Assembly: GCA_024138025.1 (NCBI GenBank)
Contig: JAMXBD010001043.1
Location: 434,001-498,000 of the forward strand
Reading direction: 5' to 3'
DNA length: 64,000 nt
DNA from: Combretum micranthum
Taxonomy: Eukaryota > Streptophyta > Magnoliopsida > Myrtales > Combretaceae
The first letter of the stretch is position 1, and each line of letters starts with the position of its first letter. The position numbers were made by a program, and so were the translations under genes. Below are positions 10,216-21,689 of this stretch, piece by piece. Under the pieces are notes generated by a model. The model saw only the letters and a list, made by a program, of their open reading frames with translations, did not search any database and was not told the DNA's origin.

Positions 10216-10381
10216 ACTACTATTGCCAATTCTAAATCATGAGTAGAATAATTTCTTTCATAAGGTTTTAGCTGTCTAGATGCATATGCTATAATCCTGC
10301 CTCCTTGCATCAAAACACAACTCAATCCTTGAATGGAAGCATCACTATAAATAGTGTACTCCACACCACTCACTGGCAAAG
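10216..10381 (-). pseudogene. chromovirus RNase H, cut by Athila insertion
   Basis: The minus strand encodes [17 protein letters not shown], then [13 protein letters not shown] and THDLELA, i.e. the first half of RNase H with its first catalytic Asp and the Glu of DLELA. The frame stops at 10216, exactly where the Athila LTR begins with TGATAAG. The second half, with YTDH, is absent from the window. Confidence 0.88.
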
Positions 10382-11230
10382 CTAATACCGTGCAGACACT
10401 AACCTTTCCTTTAACAGTTGGAAGCTGTGCTCATTATTCTCATCCCACACATACTTTACCCCTTGCTGTGTCAATTTTGTTAAAGAATTAGCAAATTTGG
10501 AAAAATCCTCTACAAATATCTTGTAATATCTTGCCATCCTTAGAAAACTTCTGATTTCTAACATATTCTTAGGAGTTGGCCATTCCACCACTGCTTTCAC
10601 TTTCTCAGGATCCACTAAAATCCCATTTCCATCCACAATATGTCTTAAGAAAGACACTTGTTCCAACGAAAATTCACACTTTGTGAACTTGGCATACAAC
10701 TTCTCTTCTTGTAATCTATTCAAGACTAAAAGCAGATGTTCTTCCTTAGTCTTAGAATACACCAAAACATCATCGATGAACACTACTATAAATGACTCTA
10801 GATAATCTCTGAAGACTCTGTTCATAAGATCCATAAAAACAGCTAATGTATTAGTAAGACCAAAAGGCATAACCACGAATTCATAATGCATGTACCTGGT
10901 CTTGAAGGTTATCTTCTGAATGTCCCTTGCTTTAATTCGCACCTAGTGATATCCTAACCTCAAATCAATCTTGGAAAACACTTGTGCTCTTACCAGTTGA
11001 TTAAACAAATCATCTATCCTGGGTAATGGGTACTTGTTCTTCATCATCACCTGGTTTAACTCTCTATAATAAATACATAACCTCATGCTCCCATCCTTCT
11101 TCTTCATGAATAACACTGGAGCTCCCTAAGGTGATGTGCTTGGTCTAATGAACTTCTTTTCAAGCAAATCTTCTAGTTGAACCTTTAACCTTACCAGTTC
11201 CATTGGAGCCATACAATATGGTGCTTTAGA
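10382..11230 (-). pseudogene. chromovirus reverse transcriptase, degenerate
   Basis: The open part (10382-10942, 186 codons) holds the RT palm from the [19 protein letters not shown] region, the active site F55-I-D-D58 and the thumb/connection with [19 protein letters not shown]. Upstream (10943-11230) the fingers, with the expected [16 protein letters not shown] and IDYRELN regions, are still readable but interrupted by stops. It lacks a continuous frame and cannot be active. Confidence 0.85.
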
Positions 11231-11446
11231 CTAAGGCAAGGCACTTGGCACCAAATCAATATAAAAGTCTACCTCTCTTTTAGGTGGTAACCCCGGTAGA
11301 TCTTCTGGAAAAACATCTCGATATTCTCTCCCAATTGGTATCCTTATAGGATTAGTCTTTGTTTCATCTCTTAATGTCAAAGCTACCATTGTTAACACCG
11401 ACCTTTCCCATAACTCATATGTAGGTAACATCAAAGGTCTTTGCAC
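11231..11446 (-). pseudogene. protease-RT linker fragment
   Basis: A 71-codon frame contains [20 protein letters not shown], the conserved stretch that precedes RT in chromovirus polyproteins. It joins RT at its C-terminal side; a stop caused by local mutation ends it. Confidence 0.85.
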
Positions 11447-11890
11447 TCAATCTTATGCAAAAATTGATCTCCATTTGGTAAACTAAACTCCACAACTAGA
11501 TTTTGACAATCAATTACAGCATGATGTTTCATCAACTAGTCTACTCCTAAGATTACATCAAAGTCTATTATATTCATCACTATCATATTTGTAGGTAAAA
11601 GCCTACCTTCTACTTCTATATCCACATCCCTACAAATCCTTTCAATAAGTCTTCACTCCTCAAAGGAGTATTAACTGATAAACTTCTAGACATAAGCTCA
11701 GCATACATACCACACACAGATGCAAGCAACTAAGATATACACGAAAAACTGGCACTAGTATCAATCAACACATAAGTAGTATGTCGGAGTATAGACATCA
11801 TACCTGATATAGTATCTACACTAGAGGTGTCCCTATGCTTAAGAGCATAAATCTTGGCTAGTGCTCTTTATCCTTGACCCTGAGGTCTGC
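11447..11890 (-). pseudogene. chromovirus protease region, degenerate
   Basis: By position this is the retropepsin domain between the gag zinc knuckles and the RT linker. Minus-strand pieces reading DFDVILG-like and THLVDTSASF-like segments are present in broken frames around 11530 and 11750-11780. No continuous frame of useful length remains. Confidence 0.55.
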
Positions 11891-13053
11891 CCACTTAAGC
11901 TCCTAAAATCACCTATCTTCCAATCTCCTTGTAATTTATAGCCTTGTGCCCTCTTTGTCCACATTTAAAACAAAAAACCTGTGGAATAATAGCACTCTCT
12001 ATGCAAAATCTCTTACTATGTCCAACTTTTCCACAATTGAAACATGCATTTTCAAGCCACTGCACTCTTTGATATCATGGGTTCCGTGACACCTAAAGCA
12101 CTTCTTATCAGGACTCAGAACTATTGATCTTACTTATTGTGTGACAAGCCTTTTCCTCCTATCTTGAGCAATCATAGAAGTGGCTAGCCTCTTGCCCAAA
12201 TGAAGCTAACTTTTCTATTCCACTCTTCCCTTAATTTTATTCAATCCTTGATAAACCAATTTTGCCTTGTTAAGCACAGATGAATAGTTGGTCAGTTCCA
12301 TCAAATTCACTTAATGTTGAACCTCAGGCTCCAAACCACTAACGAACTTACTCATCTTAGCATCCTCGCTCTCCTTCAAAGGATTAGGAAGAAACCTCAT
12401 CAGCTTATTTAATTATACTTCGTACTCCTTGATTGTCATCTTGCCTTGCTGCAAGGTACAATACTCTTGCAGCATCTGTTGCTTAGCAATATTAGGAGAA
12501 AACCCCTATAGAATGCCTATTGAAGCCTATCCCAAGTGATCACTCCCGGCATATGCCTCTTGGTGTTCAATTACCAGTTGTTTGCCCTCCCATCAGCAAG
12601 TAGAGGCATACTCCACCTTCTTATGTTTTAGAATATCTAAGGTTGCAAAAGTTTTCTCCACCTCTTCTATCCACAATTGTGCATCTAAGGGTCTTCTAGG
12701 TGTCAGCTCAAACTTATAGACTAGATCCACAAACTTATTCAAACTCAAGACATAAGCATGCCTAGCTCATTGCCATTTAACCTCTAGGTCTCTTGTCTCT
12801 AAGCTTCGACATTAGCTTGAATCACTTGTATCATTCCTCATATTTTGCTGTTATTGAGTAACTACTCCTAGAAGAGCATTGACAGCCTGCATCAATTGGG
12901 CAACATCTATTGGCTCCTGTTGTCCTCCAGGTGGAGCTGGTGATGGCAGGGCTAAATCTTCGGCACTTGATTCAAGTGTGGCTGGTTCTCTAGTGATTAT
13001 TCCTCACCAATCCTGGAGGAACCAGCATCAAGGGCTCTTCTTCATGGAGGCAT
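11891..13053 (-). pseudogene. chromovirus gag with three CCHC knuckles, degenerate
   Basis: The minus strand has three zinc-knuckle remnants: CFRCHGTHDIKEC (12061-12100), CFNCGKVGHSKRFC (about 12003-12044) and CFKCGQRGHKAINYK (about 11941-11975, last Cys lost). Upstream, 12200-12900 shows scattered gag-domain phrases. A likely start ATG lies at 13051-13053, followed almost at once by TGA (MPP then stop), so even the beginning is broken. The knuckles bind the genomic RNA during packaging. Confidence 0.75.
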
Positions 13054-13244
13054 ACTAACAAGAATAACATAACATCTATGAGATTAGATAAAAACACTAA
13101 AAGATCATAACACTAAAGAAAACTATAGGATGACCATACAACTTACTAAATAAATAAACATTCCTAACTATTTTCTACCCTTTTCATCAATATTCACCGT
13201 ACTAAAGAGTTCATAACCTAAATCTAATGAGATCAAAATCTATT

Positions 13245-13256
13245 GCTCTGATACCA
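13245..13256 (-). promoter_or_regulatory. primer-binding site, tRNA-iMet type
   Basis: The minus strand reads TGGTATCAGAGC, complementary to the 3' end of initiator tRNA-Met and used by chromoviruses. It lies 7 bases inside the LTR edge at 13264. Confidence 0.92.
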
Positions 13257-13263
13257 CTTAAGC

Positions 13264-13645
13264 TGTAACGCCCTAACCTAAAGGTGTTATCAGCCTGCCA
13301 TACGTCCTTAACAAAAATAGACATGCTAAGGCTATAAGTTACTATAATCCACAAATATATATTCCATGTATCACCTGTTGCTCATAATAATGTTACTTTA
13401 AAAACTTTAATACTATAAAGAAATAAAACTTCCTCAATTCACCTACATCATAAACTAAAAATCTAAACTTTAACATAACTTTAACATAATAAGAAAAATC
13501 CTTAAAATATTAAAAGTCTCAAAGAAAGCTAATCGAAATATAGTATTTTCTTCTCAAGTCACTATCTCTAATCCAACCAATATAATTATCAGTAAGATGG
13601 CCAAATCCAATATTGCTCCCTTGTAGTCCACAAACACATCATAAC
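13264..13645 (-). repeat. chromovirus 5' LTR, 3' part (first segment)
   Basis: Plus strand begins TGTAACGCCCTAACC next to the PBS, so this is the sense 3' end of the minus-strand 5' LTR. It is broken at 13645 by a solo LTR; the LTR resumes at 23788. ATAAC occurs at both edges (13641-13645 and 23783-23787) as the target-site duplication. Confidence 0.85.
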
Positions 13646-13800
13646 TGTCATGCCTGATAAGATCATATTTTGTACAAATCTTGATAATCAATTGAGCTAG
13701 AATGGATATTTGTTTTGATTAAATTTTATGTTTCAGGACTAATTTGGATAAAGAAAAAAACAAGTGAATTTGAATTGAAAAGAGGAAAAATTGAAGTCAA

Positions 13801-14347
13801 GGCCGGCAATTCATCATTGAAAGCCGCCGGCTTTTCGACGGCGTAAAATCCAAGGCCGTTGCAGCACAGCCAGCTTTGCCCTGTGCAAGTTAAACAACTT
13901 TCAAAGCCGCCTCAAAGCTGCCGGCATAGAAGATAAAGAAGCCAGCGTAAATGAAGGCCGGCAGCCTAGAACTGAAACATCACCAGCTTTGAAGGAGTTT
14001 CATTTTAAGCCGGCATGAAAGCCGCCGGCCTTGAGGCAGTGTACATGGAAGAATTGAAGAGACATGAAGATGTCCAACACTTAAAGGAAAATGAAGCAAC
14101 ACATCTGTTGGAATGCCTACGCCGGTGTCAAAGCCGCCGGCCTTGGGACGGCGTTCGTTATAAATCTGCCCAACGCTTCATTTCTGACTACATACGCCGG
14201 CTAGATCTATGTTCAAAGCCGCCGGCATTGAAGCGGCCTACGTTGTAACAGATATTGAAGGCTGCCAGTGCACTGCCTGCGCAAGGGACAATTTGAAGAT
14301 ACGCCGCCTGTAAGCCGCCGGCGTAGGATCCATAATGGCCGGCGTAC
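13801..14347 (+). promoter_or_regulatory. GCC-box (AGCCGCC) / GCCGGC cluster in Athila-type U3
   Basis: Six exact AGCCGCC heptamers lie on the sense strand at 13822, 13905, 14020, 14132, 14217 and 14313. Five continue as AGCCGCCGGC. Further GCCGGC, ACGGCGT and TACGCCGG motifs fill the gaps. AGCCGCC is the core of the GCC-box recognised by plant ERF/AP2 transcription factors (established knowledge). The cluster ends about 50 bp before the TATA box. Promoter activity or ERF binding is inference. A 77-codon open frame over this block is a by-product of its GC content. Confidence 0.65.
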
Positions 14348-14394
14348 ATTGAGAAACAGCAAAGCTCATTAAATGTTTTTTACGAAATTTTTCC

Positions 14395-14403
14395 TATAAA
14401 TAG
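14395..14403 (+). promoter_or_regulatory. TATA box of Athila-type solo LTR
   Basis: TATAAATAG about 740 bp into the LTR, right after the GCC-box cluster, followed by GGGGTCTTCCCCTCATTCTC, a pyrimidine-rich stretch that suits a transcription start. Confidence 0.7.
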
Positions 14404-15415
14404 GGGGTCTTCCCCTCATTCTCAGAATCATCCAAGCAACCAAATATAGTACTCCAAGTAGCTTTAGAATATTTAGAATAGGCATTTCATAAGAGATTTT
14501 GAAGAGATTTAAAGTTATACAAGATTTGCAAGTGAAGTTTTAGTATTTTGAATTGGTGATTTCTAATCTTATTCTCTTTATGCAATTCATATACTTGAAT
14601 ATTCTGATCATAATGAAATCATTTGCAATTTCTTATTTGATTGTTGAATCATCATCCATGAGTAGCTAAATTCTTTTTGTGGGAAGTTGATGAAGCTTTA
14701 AACATGCTAAGATGATTTTTGAATCTATGTTATGAGATATTTAGAATCATGAAATATTCATATTGAATTCTGATTATTCATCATGTTTTGGTGTATAAGA
14801 ATTCTAATAACTCGGAAGGGAAATTACTGTTCACATGAATTCATAAATTAAGATTAAATTGCAATTGCGGAAGCGGAGTAGTTTAATCTAGTTTAGAAAT
14901 TGTCCACAAATATTAATGCAATGTTTTATGTTAATTTCTCACTAAGGAATTAGGAGATTTAATATAAAGTATTAGTTAATTATAGAATCGGGAGATTTAT
15001 AATTATAATTTTGATTCCACTAATGATTTATTTAATGGAAGTTATTGAATTGTTTTGTGATTTAAAAGGTTTTCAAACTTTGTTTTTAAAATCTTGATAA
15101 TTTCTTATGAATGTTCATGAATCTAATTATCATTATAACATGAGTTCAAGTTGATTAGCAATAGTTAAAAGTGGATTCTACTCCTTCCCACACTTGTCAT
15201 CATATCCCTCTCTTTAAAAGCTCATTGCATTTCATATAGATAATTAGTTTAACTTAATCAATTGCCTAGATATTAGTATTAGTTGATAATTGTCTAGTAG
15301 TTAGTAAATCCTTGTGGGATCGACACTTTATTCATACTATATTACAATAGAAGACCTAGTGCGCTTGCTAGAAATATGCTTTAAAATTCAATACTTATCA
15401 CAGCACATCAACGCC

Positions 15416-18215
15416 CCAAGGGTACCCTAGTAGTAATAAACAAGTTACACTTGAATATTATCACTAGATTACCTTCAGAGAATGACAGGTTTTCAAAACA
15501 ACAGGATCGTTTAAGTTGCTTGATAAGAAATAACAAATATATGAGAGAAATGATTTAGTGAATAACCATTACAAACTATTACAAACCATATATCTCCGTT
15601 GAAGTATACAACTAAATAATCTACTCTAATAGTACATAACCATCAAACTAAAATAGATCTGTAGACTTCCAGCTTCAATGCTCTTACAGGAGCCATACTC
15701 CTGGATGTAACTAACCAGGGACGTAAAGTGAACCTGAAAAGACTGTAGGAGTATGAGCGAAACCACAGCTCAGTGAATAACCAGACATACCATACATCAC
15801 ACAAGTCATTAACAAATCATATGCAATGCAAGCACTCAACCATATGCACAGATACAAGTTTGAATGATCTAGAATCCAAACAGGAAAAAGAATTACGCCC
15901 TCTTTTTAATGGGTTGAAGAACCAGTACTCAATGACCCACCTGCTCAGGAGAGACTAAGTACACAGGAGAATCAACGATTTCTCGTTTTAATGTTATCAC
16001 TTTGAATATAGTTGATTGAACAAACCATCTCCTGCAATCCCCTTGGAAACTCCCTAAGTATTAATCATTTCAAAGCGATTCTACGGGCGACGTTCTTCGG
16101 TGCCTTTTAGTTCCTCATAGGACCGCCAGACCAAAGAGATCCTTGGAAGACTCACACATTGGATCAACCAAGCAAAAACAGAGATCCGAAATATTAATAC
16201 GTAGCAGGCTGTCACAATCATATATGCAATAATGCAATTCGTGCAATGCATATTCATATTATTTTGTTAAGTCCATAATTCTTAATCAATTTCGAGGTGA
16301 CCATACATTACACACAATCATCATTATACTACTGCACAACACCAACCATTGCGTTATCGCTTGTATAAAGATATTTTAACAATCATACAATCAGATCATA
16401 TCATACTTTCAACAAACATTCATTTGATTATCTTGCATTACATATTCGACTATTTACAATCACAATTAGTACAATATGACTGAATTACTCACCTGCTCAT
16501 ACCGACTCAGTCGTAATAATCCGCTGGTAGATCTTCTAATGAGTCAAATTCACCTATTTAAAACAAAATATTCATCAATACCATCCAGCTAAATCCCTAT
16601 ATGTGATTAGTGTCCTAGACTCGGTATTAATACTTAGTATCGTCGTGTTTTTCCTATTTAATCTCACATAATTGTTTGGTTATTTTTAGAAGTCATATTA
16701 CTAGGAAATTAACTTATTTCAATTTCCATTCTTATATATTTTATCTTGTTTAGAACAAATATTAGACTAATATTACTTTAATTAATACTAAATATTTTTC
16801 TTAATTCTATGGTTTCAAAAGTTAATAGATATTAATTCTAAATAGACCTAAATACTTGTATTATAGTTACTATCTAATACATATTTATATAACATACTTA
16901 TTAGATATATTATATATATATATAAATTCGGCTTAGGTCAGAAAAAGTTTCATTGGAGAAATTTTAACTGTAAGCCGGCAAGGCCGCTGGCCTATCTCAG
17001 GTGCCGGTGTAAATCATTTTGAAGAGAAAATTTCATATCAAGTGCACCGGTATTGAAAGCTGCCAGCTTTCAACGTACGCCGGCCCTACGCCGCCGGCGT
17101 AGGTCTCCAGGTAGCCGGCTTACGTTCATGTTTTACGCGAAAATTATTTTACGTAGCCTCTGTTTGAGTGTAAGCCGCCTATAAGCCGCCGGCCTATCCA
17201 TGTAAGCCGCCAGCGTACAGCGTTTACACTGCCGGCCTTGAGGCAGCATGCACTGTTCATCATCTTCTTCCTCGGTTCGATTTTTTTTTTCATTTTTACA
17301 CGTTAAAAACTTTACTTAAACTACTGCTAAGAGTTTATATATCATATATAAGGATTATAACAACTTTTAACAGTTTAAAAACATAAATATGTAGATTTCG
17401 ATTCTTGGAACTTAAAGCTAGGGTTTTGAAATTTTACCTTGTTGGAGTCTTTTGGTGCAATCGAAGCTTGTGTTTGTGTTTAATATGTTCCTAAGATAAT
17501 TTTACGTCAGATACAACTCTTATATTTGAGCGAAAATCTTTTGAATCACGTCAACTTACCTTTGAGCTCGTTTTTTAGGTTTTTAGCCTTGTATTTCCTT
17601 TGATCCGAGTTTATGTTATGATCTGTTTGTTCTTCGTTTCTAGTTCGATTTGGTGGTTGTTTGGGAGTATTTTCGGACTGGAAGATGTTGAGGATTTATG
17701 GCATTTGTTTGTTTTCTCTTAATGAGCTTCTAATGCTTATATATATAAGAAGAAGAAGAAGATGGGCTGCAGCTGTTTCCTCCTTCGATTCTCCTCCGAA
17801 TTTGTTCTCCAATTTGAGGCCTCTTGCTGTTGTTTTCATCTCATTAAATGCTAAGGTGATTTGGCATCATATGATTGGTGTGGGTGGTTGTTTTTTGTGG
17901 AAAATTTGGTGCATGATTTGAGCAAAAATCCGGCTCCTCTTTCTTCTCTCCTTTCCACCGAAACTCAGCCGCCAAAACATATATATATATATATACATTA
18001 GTTTATTATTCTAATTAAATTTTGAGTTAATTATACGGGTTATACGGGTATAGATTAGCTAATATTTGAAAGTTTTTGTACAAAAATATGCTTATAAATT
18101 TATACAAAACACTTAGATTTTCAAATAATACAAATTGAGGTTGTATATATACGTAGTTAATCATTCGTATAATTTTATCTCCCGCGATTTGGATTTCTTA
18201 AACTTATTGGGTCAA
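15416..18215 (-). repeat. middle segment of the 13646-23782 solo LTR
   Basis: Continues the interrupted LTR. 15416-15440 completes its CCAAGGGTACCC terminal region. 15690-15780 has the short conserved stretch (CCTGAAAAGACTGTAGGAGT, then CTCAGTGAATAAC) found in equivalent position in the other minus-strand LTRs. 16489-16560 matches the ACTCACC...AATAATCCG...TCACCTA part of that module. TA-rich tracts occur at 16905-16927 and 17976-17996. No gene is seen. Confidence 0.75.
16967..17250. promoter_or_regulatory. GCCGCCGGC cluster in chromovirus-type LTR
   Basis: Plus-strand AGCCGCC occurs at 17173, 17184 and 17205; ACGCCGCCGGCG, GCCGGC and GCCGGCC motifs fill the rest. A TA-rich tract (16905-16927) follows on the LTR's sense (minus) side. 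The 16-mer GCCGGCCTTGAGGCAG at 17231-17246 also occurs at 14024-14039 inside the Athila-type LTR. Another TA tract at 17976-17996, with AGCCGCC at 17967, leaves the true promoter position uncertain. Confidence 0.55.
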
Positions 18216-19799
18216 TGTCACGCCCCGAAGGGTACCCTAAACGTGGCAGTCCGCCGTACACAATATTAAAGCCTAAGAATGACCACCTCAGTCACGCTAA
18301 GGCTTCCATACTATGTACAAGGCGTCTAACACATAAACGAGACACATCGGAATGATACATTTTATGTTGATACAATTGAGTAACAATGTAAAGGAAATAC
18401 AATTTACTATACTTCAGATACAAATCACTATACTTCAAAATACAATCATTCAACTTCGATTACATTCATCCACAGACTTCCCTACATAAACTATTACAAG
18501 ACAAATCATAAACTAGCTGATAACTTCAACATTCGCATTCTTTGCCAAAATCCCGGAGTCATTCCCGGCTCCAATCAATTCATTCCCCACTTTGCATTCT
18601 TGAGATAACCTGTTCATTTAAACAACTATAAGGGTATAAGCTACATTAGCTTAGTGAGAATTCCCTTAATTTCGTACCATACAAGCAAGTTATAATCAAC
18701 CATATGCTATGCATGGACAAACACATGAGTGAACAAACACATGAGTAAACAATTATGTATGGGTATCCGGAACCCACACACAGAACGGATTTACGCCCTC
18801 CATATCTTGGGTTAGGGATGGTATTGAAGTCTACACGACTGCTGCTAGTCCCCAAGCCCTCGGCTCATAGCATTCGCCTCGGCTAGGCTCACACATGGAA
18901 TGCATCCCCAGTACGCCTTAGTTTCCTATGAATGAGCTTTGATCCCGGGTCTCATTATCCAAACGAGTCCTCGGACCATACCGATCGACCTGCGTAGGAG
19001 AAGCACGCTACCAAATGCAATATGTCTGATGCGATGCATGATCAATTTACTTTTTGCTTAGGTCAAAATATTTATACATTCTTTAGAGTGACCAGCCAAT
19101 ATCATACACATAACAAAAATAATAAGAACGATGCAGTTATCCAATCAAATCGTGTTTTCGATATGCTTTAGTATTATTTGGCATACATTCATCACAGCCT
19201 CATCATATATCCCATCCCCATTCATATCAATTTTTATCTTATTCCTATAATTCTAATGCGACTAACTACAAGCACAAACAAGGTAACAAAATAAGAAGAA
19301 ACTCACTCGGCCATTGGATCACCGGTCTTCTAGTAATAGTAATCCGATGGTAGGGAATCGTCGAATTTGGGATCACCTAAAAAGGAAGAAATGCTCTAAT
19401 AAGTATTTCAACTCAAACTAATCTCAACGATCTTATACGCACTATCAAATTCGTAATTCTCATCCTAAGCGGGAATTCCAACTTAAAACGGCCATAACTT
19501 GGTCGTTTTAACTCGGAATCTCGCAAATTATATATCGATTTCTATCTACTTCAAAAGATCTATCTAATTCTAATATTATTTTCAAGTTTTGAAAACTTTG
19601 AAGCTTCGAAAAGTTGGGATCAGATTAGGGCAGCAACAATTTCAATTTCCGAAAAATAGCTTTATAAATGTTTGTAATGTTCTTACTATATAAATTAGCT
19701 ATACATGCACTATGAGTGATTTCCTAACATGAATGGCATGAAATGAGTTTCATGTATGCATGATCTTGATGATCTTTGGTAAAAGATAATTTGGAACTC

Positions 19800-21050
19800 C
19801 TTATTTTGCAAGACTTCAACTATAACTACTTTTTGAAAATCTAGTTTTCTAACTTTGATCATTTCCATTCGTTTTGGATTTATTGCTTAAGAAAATATAA
19901 TTATTTTTCTTAAAATTGAGTCTTCATTATATATATTACTTATAACCTTCATTTCTATATAAAAATTTCCATTTTACACTTTGTAAATATGTTTTCCAAT
20001 ATGATTTACTCAAAAATCCGAATTTAGAAAATCCACTTTTTGAATGATTCATTTAGGGAAAACTGGTTTAAAGCATTAAAATTTAAGGCTTTACTATATC
20101 AATTACCTAAGGACTTCATTTAACACATAAAACTTGCAATTTGAGCTCACATACTAAGTGATTACTTATGCATCATCTCAAATTACGAATTTGACAATTG
20201 ATCACTAAGTCAAAATTTTTCATTTTAATTCCATTACTTGTTTAACACCTTACTCATGCCTAAACTCATTTTAACTTGTAAAAATCATTGCTTAATGATA
20301 TCTATTACCTATATACTTCATTTTTCACATAAAACATGAGTTTTGGAGTTGATACATGGGTTCTAAAAATTGGTCTTGGTTGGGATCCGAATTTACAAAA
20401 TTCATTTTTGGTTATATCTTTTGATAAAATCTATCTAAGCTCATGAAAATCCATTCCTTACATATCGTATCTTATGAGCCTTTCATTTCTTAAATAAAAA
20501 CTTCATTTTTGAGTTGGAAAACATGTTTTTAAAATAAGCCTTGGCCAAAATCCGAAAATATAATTTTTATTTTGAAAATAACTTTTGGAAATCACTTTTG
20601 ATTCTTGTAAAAAGAAGCCTTGATGATATAGATATATTAAGCCTTCATTTTCTTAAGTAAAAATTACATTTTGACACTTGGAAAGTGGTTTTTAAATAGG
20701 GGTCTTGCCAAAATACGAATTTCACAATTTTGTTTGAGTTCATAACTAAGATTTATACTTAATATGAACATAAACATAAAACAAATGCATGATAATAAGC
20801 TATAAACATCATGGATCTAAACTTCAGTTATCAAAATCCTTCATTTATGGTATCTATACCCTAAGCCCTTCATTTTAAATGAAAAGTACTCATTTTGAAG
20901 TTGAAAAACCACTTTTCTAACTATGGGTCCATTTTCATCCGAATTTTCAAAGTTGATTTTTGTTGAAAATAAGATAGATCTTGAGTTTCCTACAACCTTC
21001 CTACCATCATCATACTATCACAAGTTGCTCATGAACATAAAACAAAGATC
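19800..21050 (-). repeat. diverged ~165-bp tandem array inside long LTR
   Basis: On the minus strand successive units contain ATTCGGAT or a variant, a TTTTAAAAACATGTTTTCCAAC-like stretch, and an ATGAAGGCTTAAG-like stretch. Landmarks such as TCCGAATTT or ATTACGAATTT recur near 20017, 20180, 20385, 20545, 20715 and 20938 on the plus strand. It is the reverse-oriented equivalent of the array at 40282-41540. Unit identity is low. Confidence 0.65.
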
Positions 21051-21634
21051 TAATGCATTTTATGAACTCAAAACTCTAGATCTAGTTTTCTAAACTAGTT
21101 ATAAGTGCATGAATACATGTGGATGATAGATCTATGCATAAATCATAAGAAATAACAAATATAACAACTTAAATAACAAGATCCATGGCATAAACAAAAA
21201 TCAAAGCTACAAAAATTTAGATATATAAAATATATCAACTTTAAACAAGAAAATAATTGAAATACAAGATAATAAGAGTAGAGAAAAGGAGTGTTTCATT
21301 ATTGGCATCATCATCCTAAGCTTTTAAGCTTATGGAAGGTCATTTGATGCATGAAACCTTCATTACACTTTACCTATATCACCTATAGAGGCTTTGAGAT
21401 GAAGATTTGCTTAAAAATCTTCAAGAAATATGCATGGAGGCTCAAGAATGGAATGGGGCAGCTTGGTTATGGTAAGAAACAAGAACAAAATGAAGAGGAA
21501 AGAGAGGAAAAAGAGAGAGAAAAAGCTAAGGAATAGAAGAGGGAAGAAGGAGTAAATGAAGGAGAGAGAGAAATGAGTGTTTTAATTAATGAATGAAGAG
21601 AAAAAAAAAATAAAACAAGGCAGCCAAAGAAGGT

Positions 21635-21688
<54 letters not shown>
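21635..21688. repeat. poly-G run of 54 bases
   Basis: Uninterrupted G from 21635 to 21688 on the plus strand, i.e. poly-C on the sense strand of the LTR. The same position in related LTRs holds shorter G/C runs (33515, 36119, 49776, 63792). The exact length may not be reliable, since such runs are hard to sequence. Confidence 0.85.

Positions 21689-21689
<1 letters not shown>

Larger units (their letters stand above)
10216..13263 (-). mobile_element. decayed Tekay/Del-like chromovirus, internal region
   Basis: Minus-strand remains of gag with three zinc knuckles, protease, RT and the start of RNase H, with an iMet PBS at the 5' end. It is truncated at 10216 by the Athila insertion inside RNase H; the rest would lie left of the window. 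Frames are broken by many stops. The RT sequence ([24 protein letters not shown]) is of the Tekay/Del chromovirus type. No chromodomain is available to confirm this, because the integrase end is missing here. Confidence 0.85.
13655..15410 (+). repeat. Athila-type solo LTR (1756 bp)
   Basis: Edges are TGATAAGATC and AGCACATCA, matching the Athila LTR at 8771-10215. The late part contains CCTTGTGGGATCGACACTTTAT-type sequence (about 15312-15332), typical of Athila LTR 3' regions. Flanks ATGCC (13650-13654) and ACGCC (15411-15415) form a target duplication with one C/T difference; rejoining them restores the TGTCACGCCCC start of the host LTR. No tRNA-Asp PBS follows the right edge, so this is a solo LTR. 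Confidence 0.88.

Noticed and set aside
14015..14248. 77-codon open frame in the GCC-box cluster
   Set aside because: Open only because of the GC-rich repeated motifs; lies in U3 of a solo LTR before its TATA box; no protein motif.
15773..15958. 61-codon plus-strand frame
   Set aside because: Lies across the conserved non-coding module of a minus-strand LTR; no motif.
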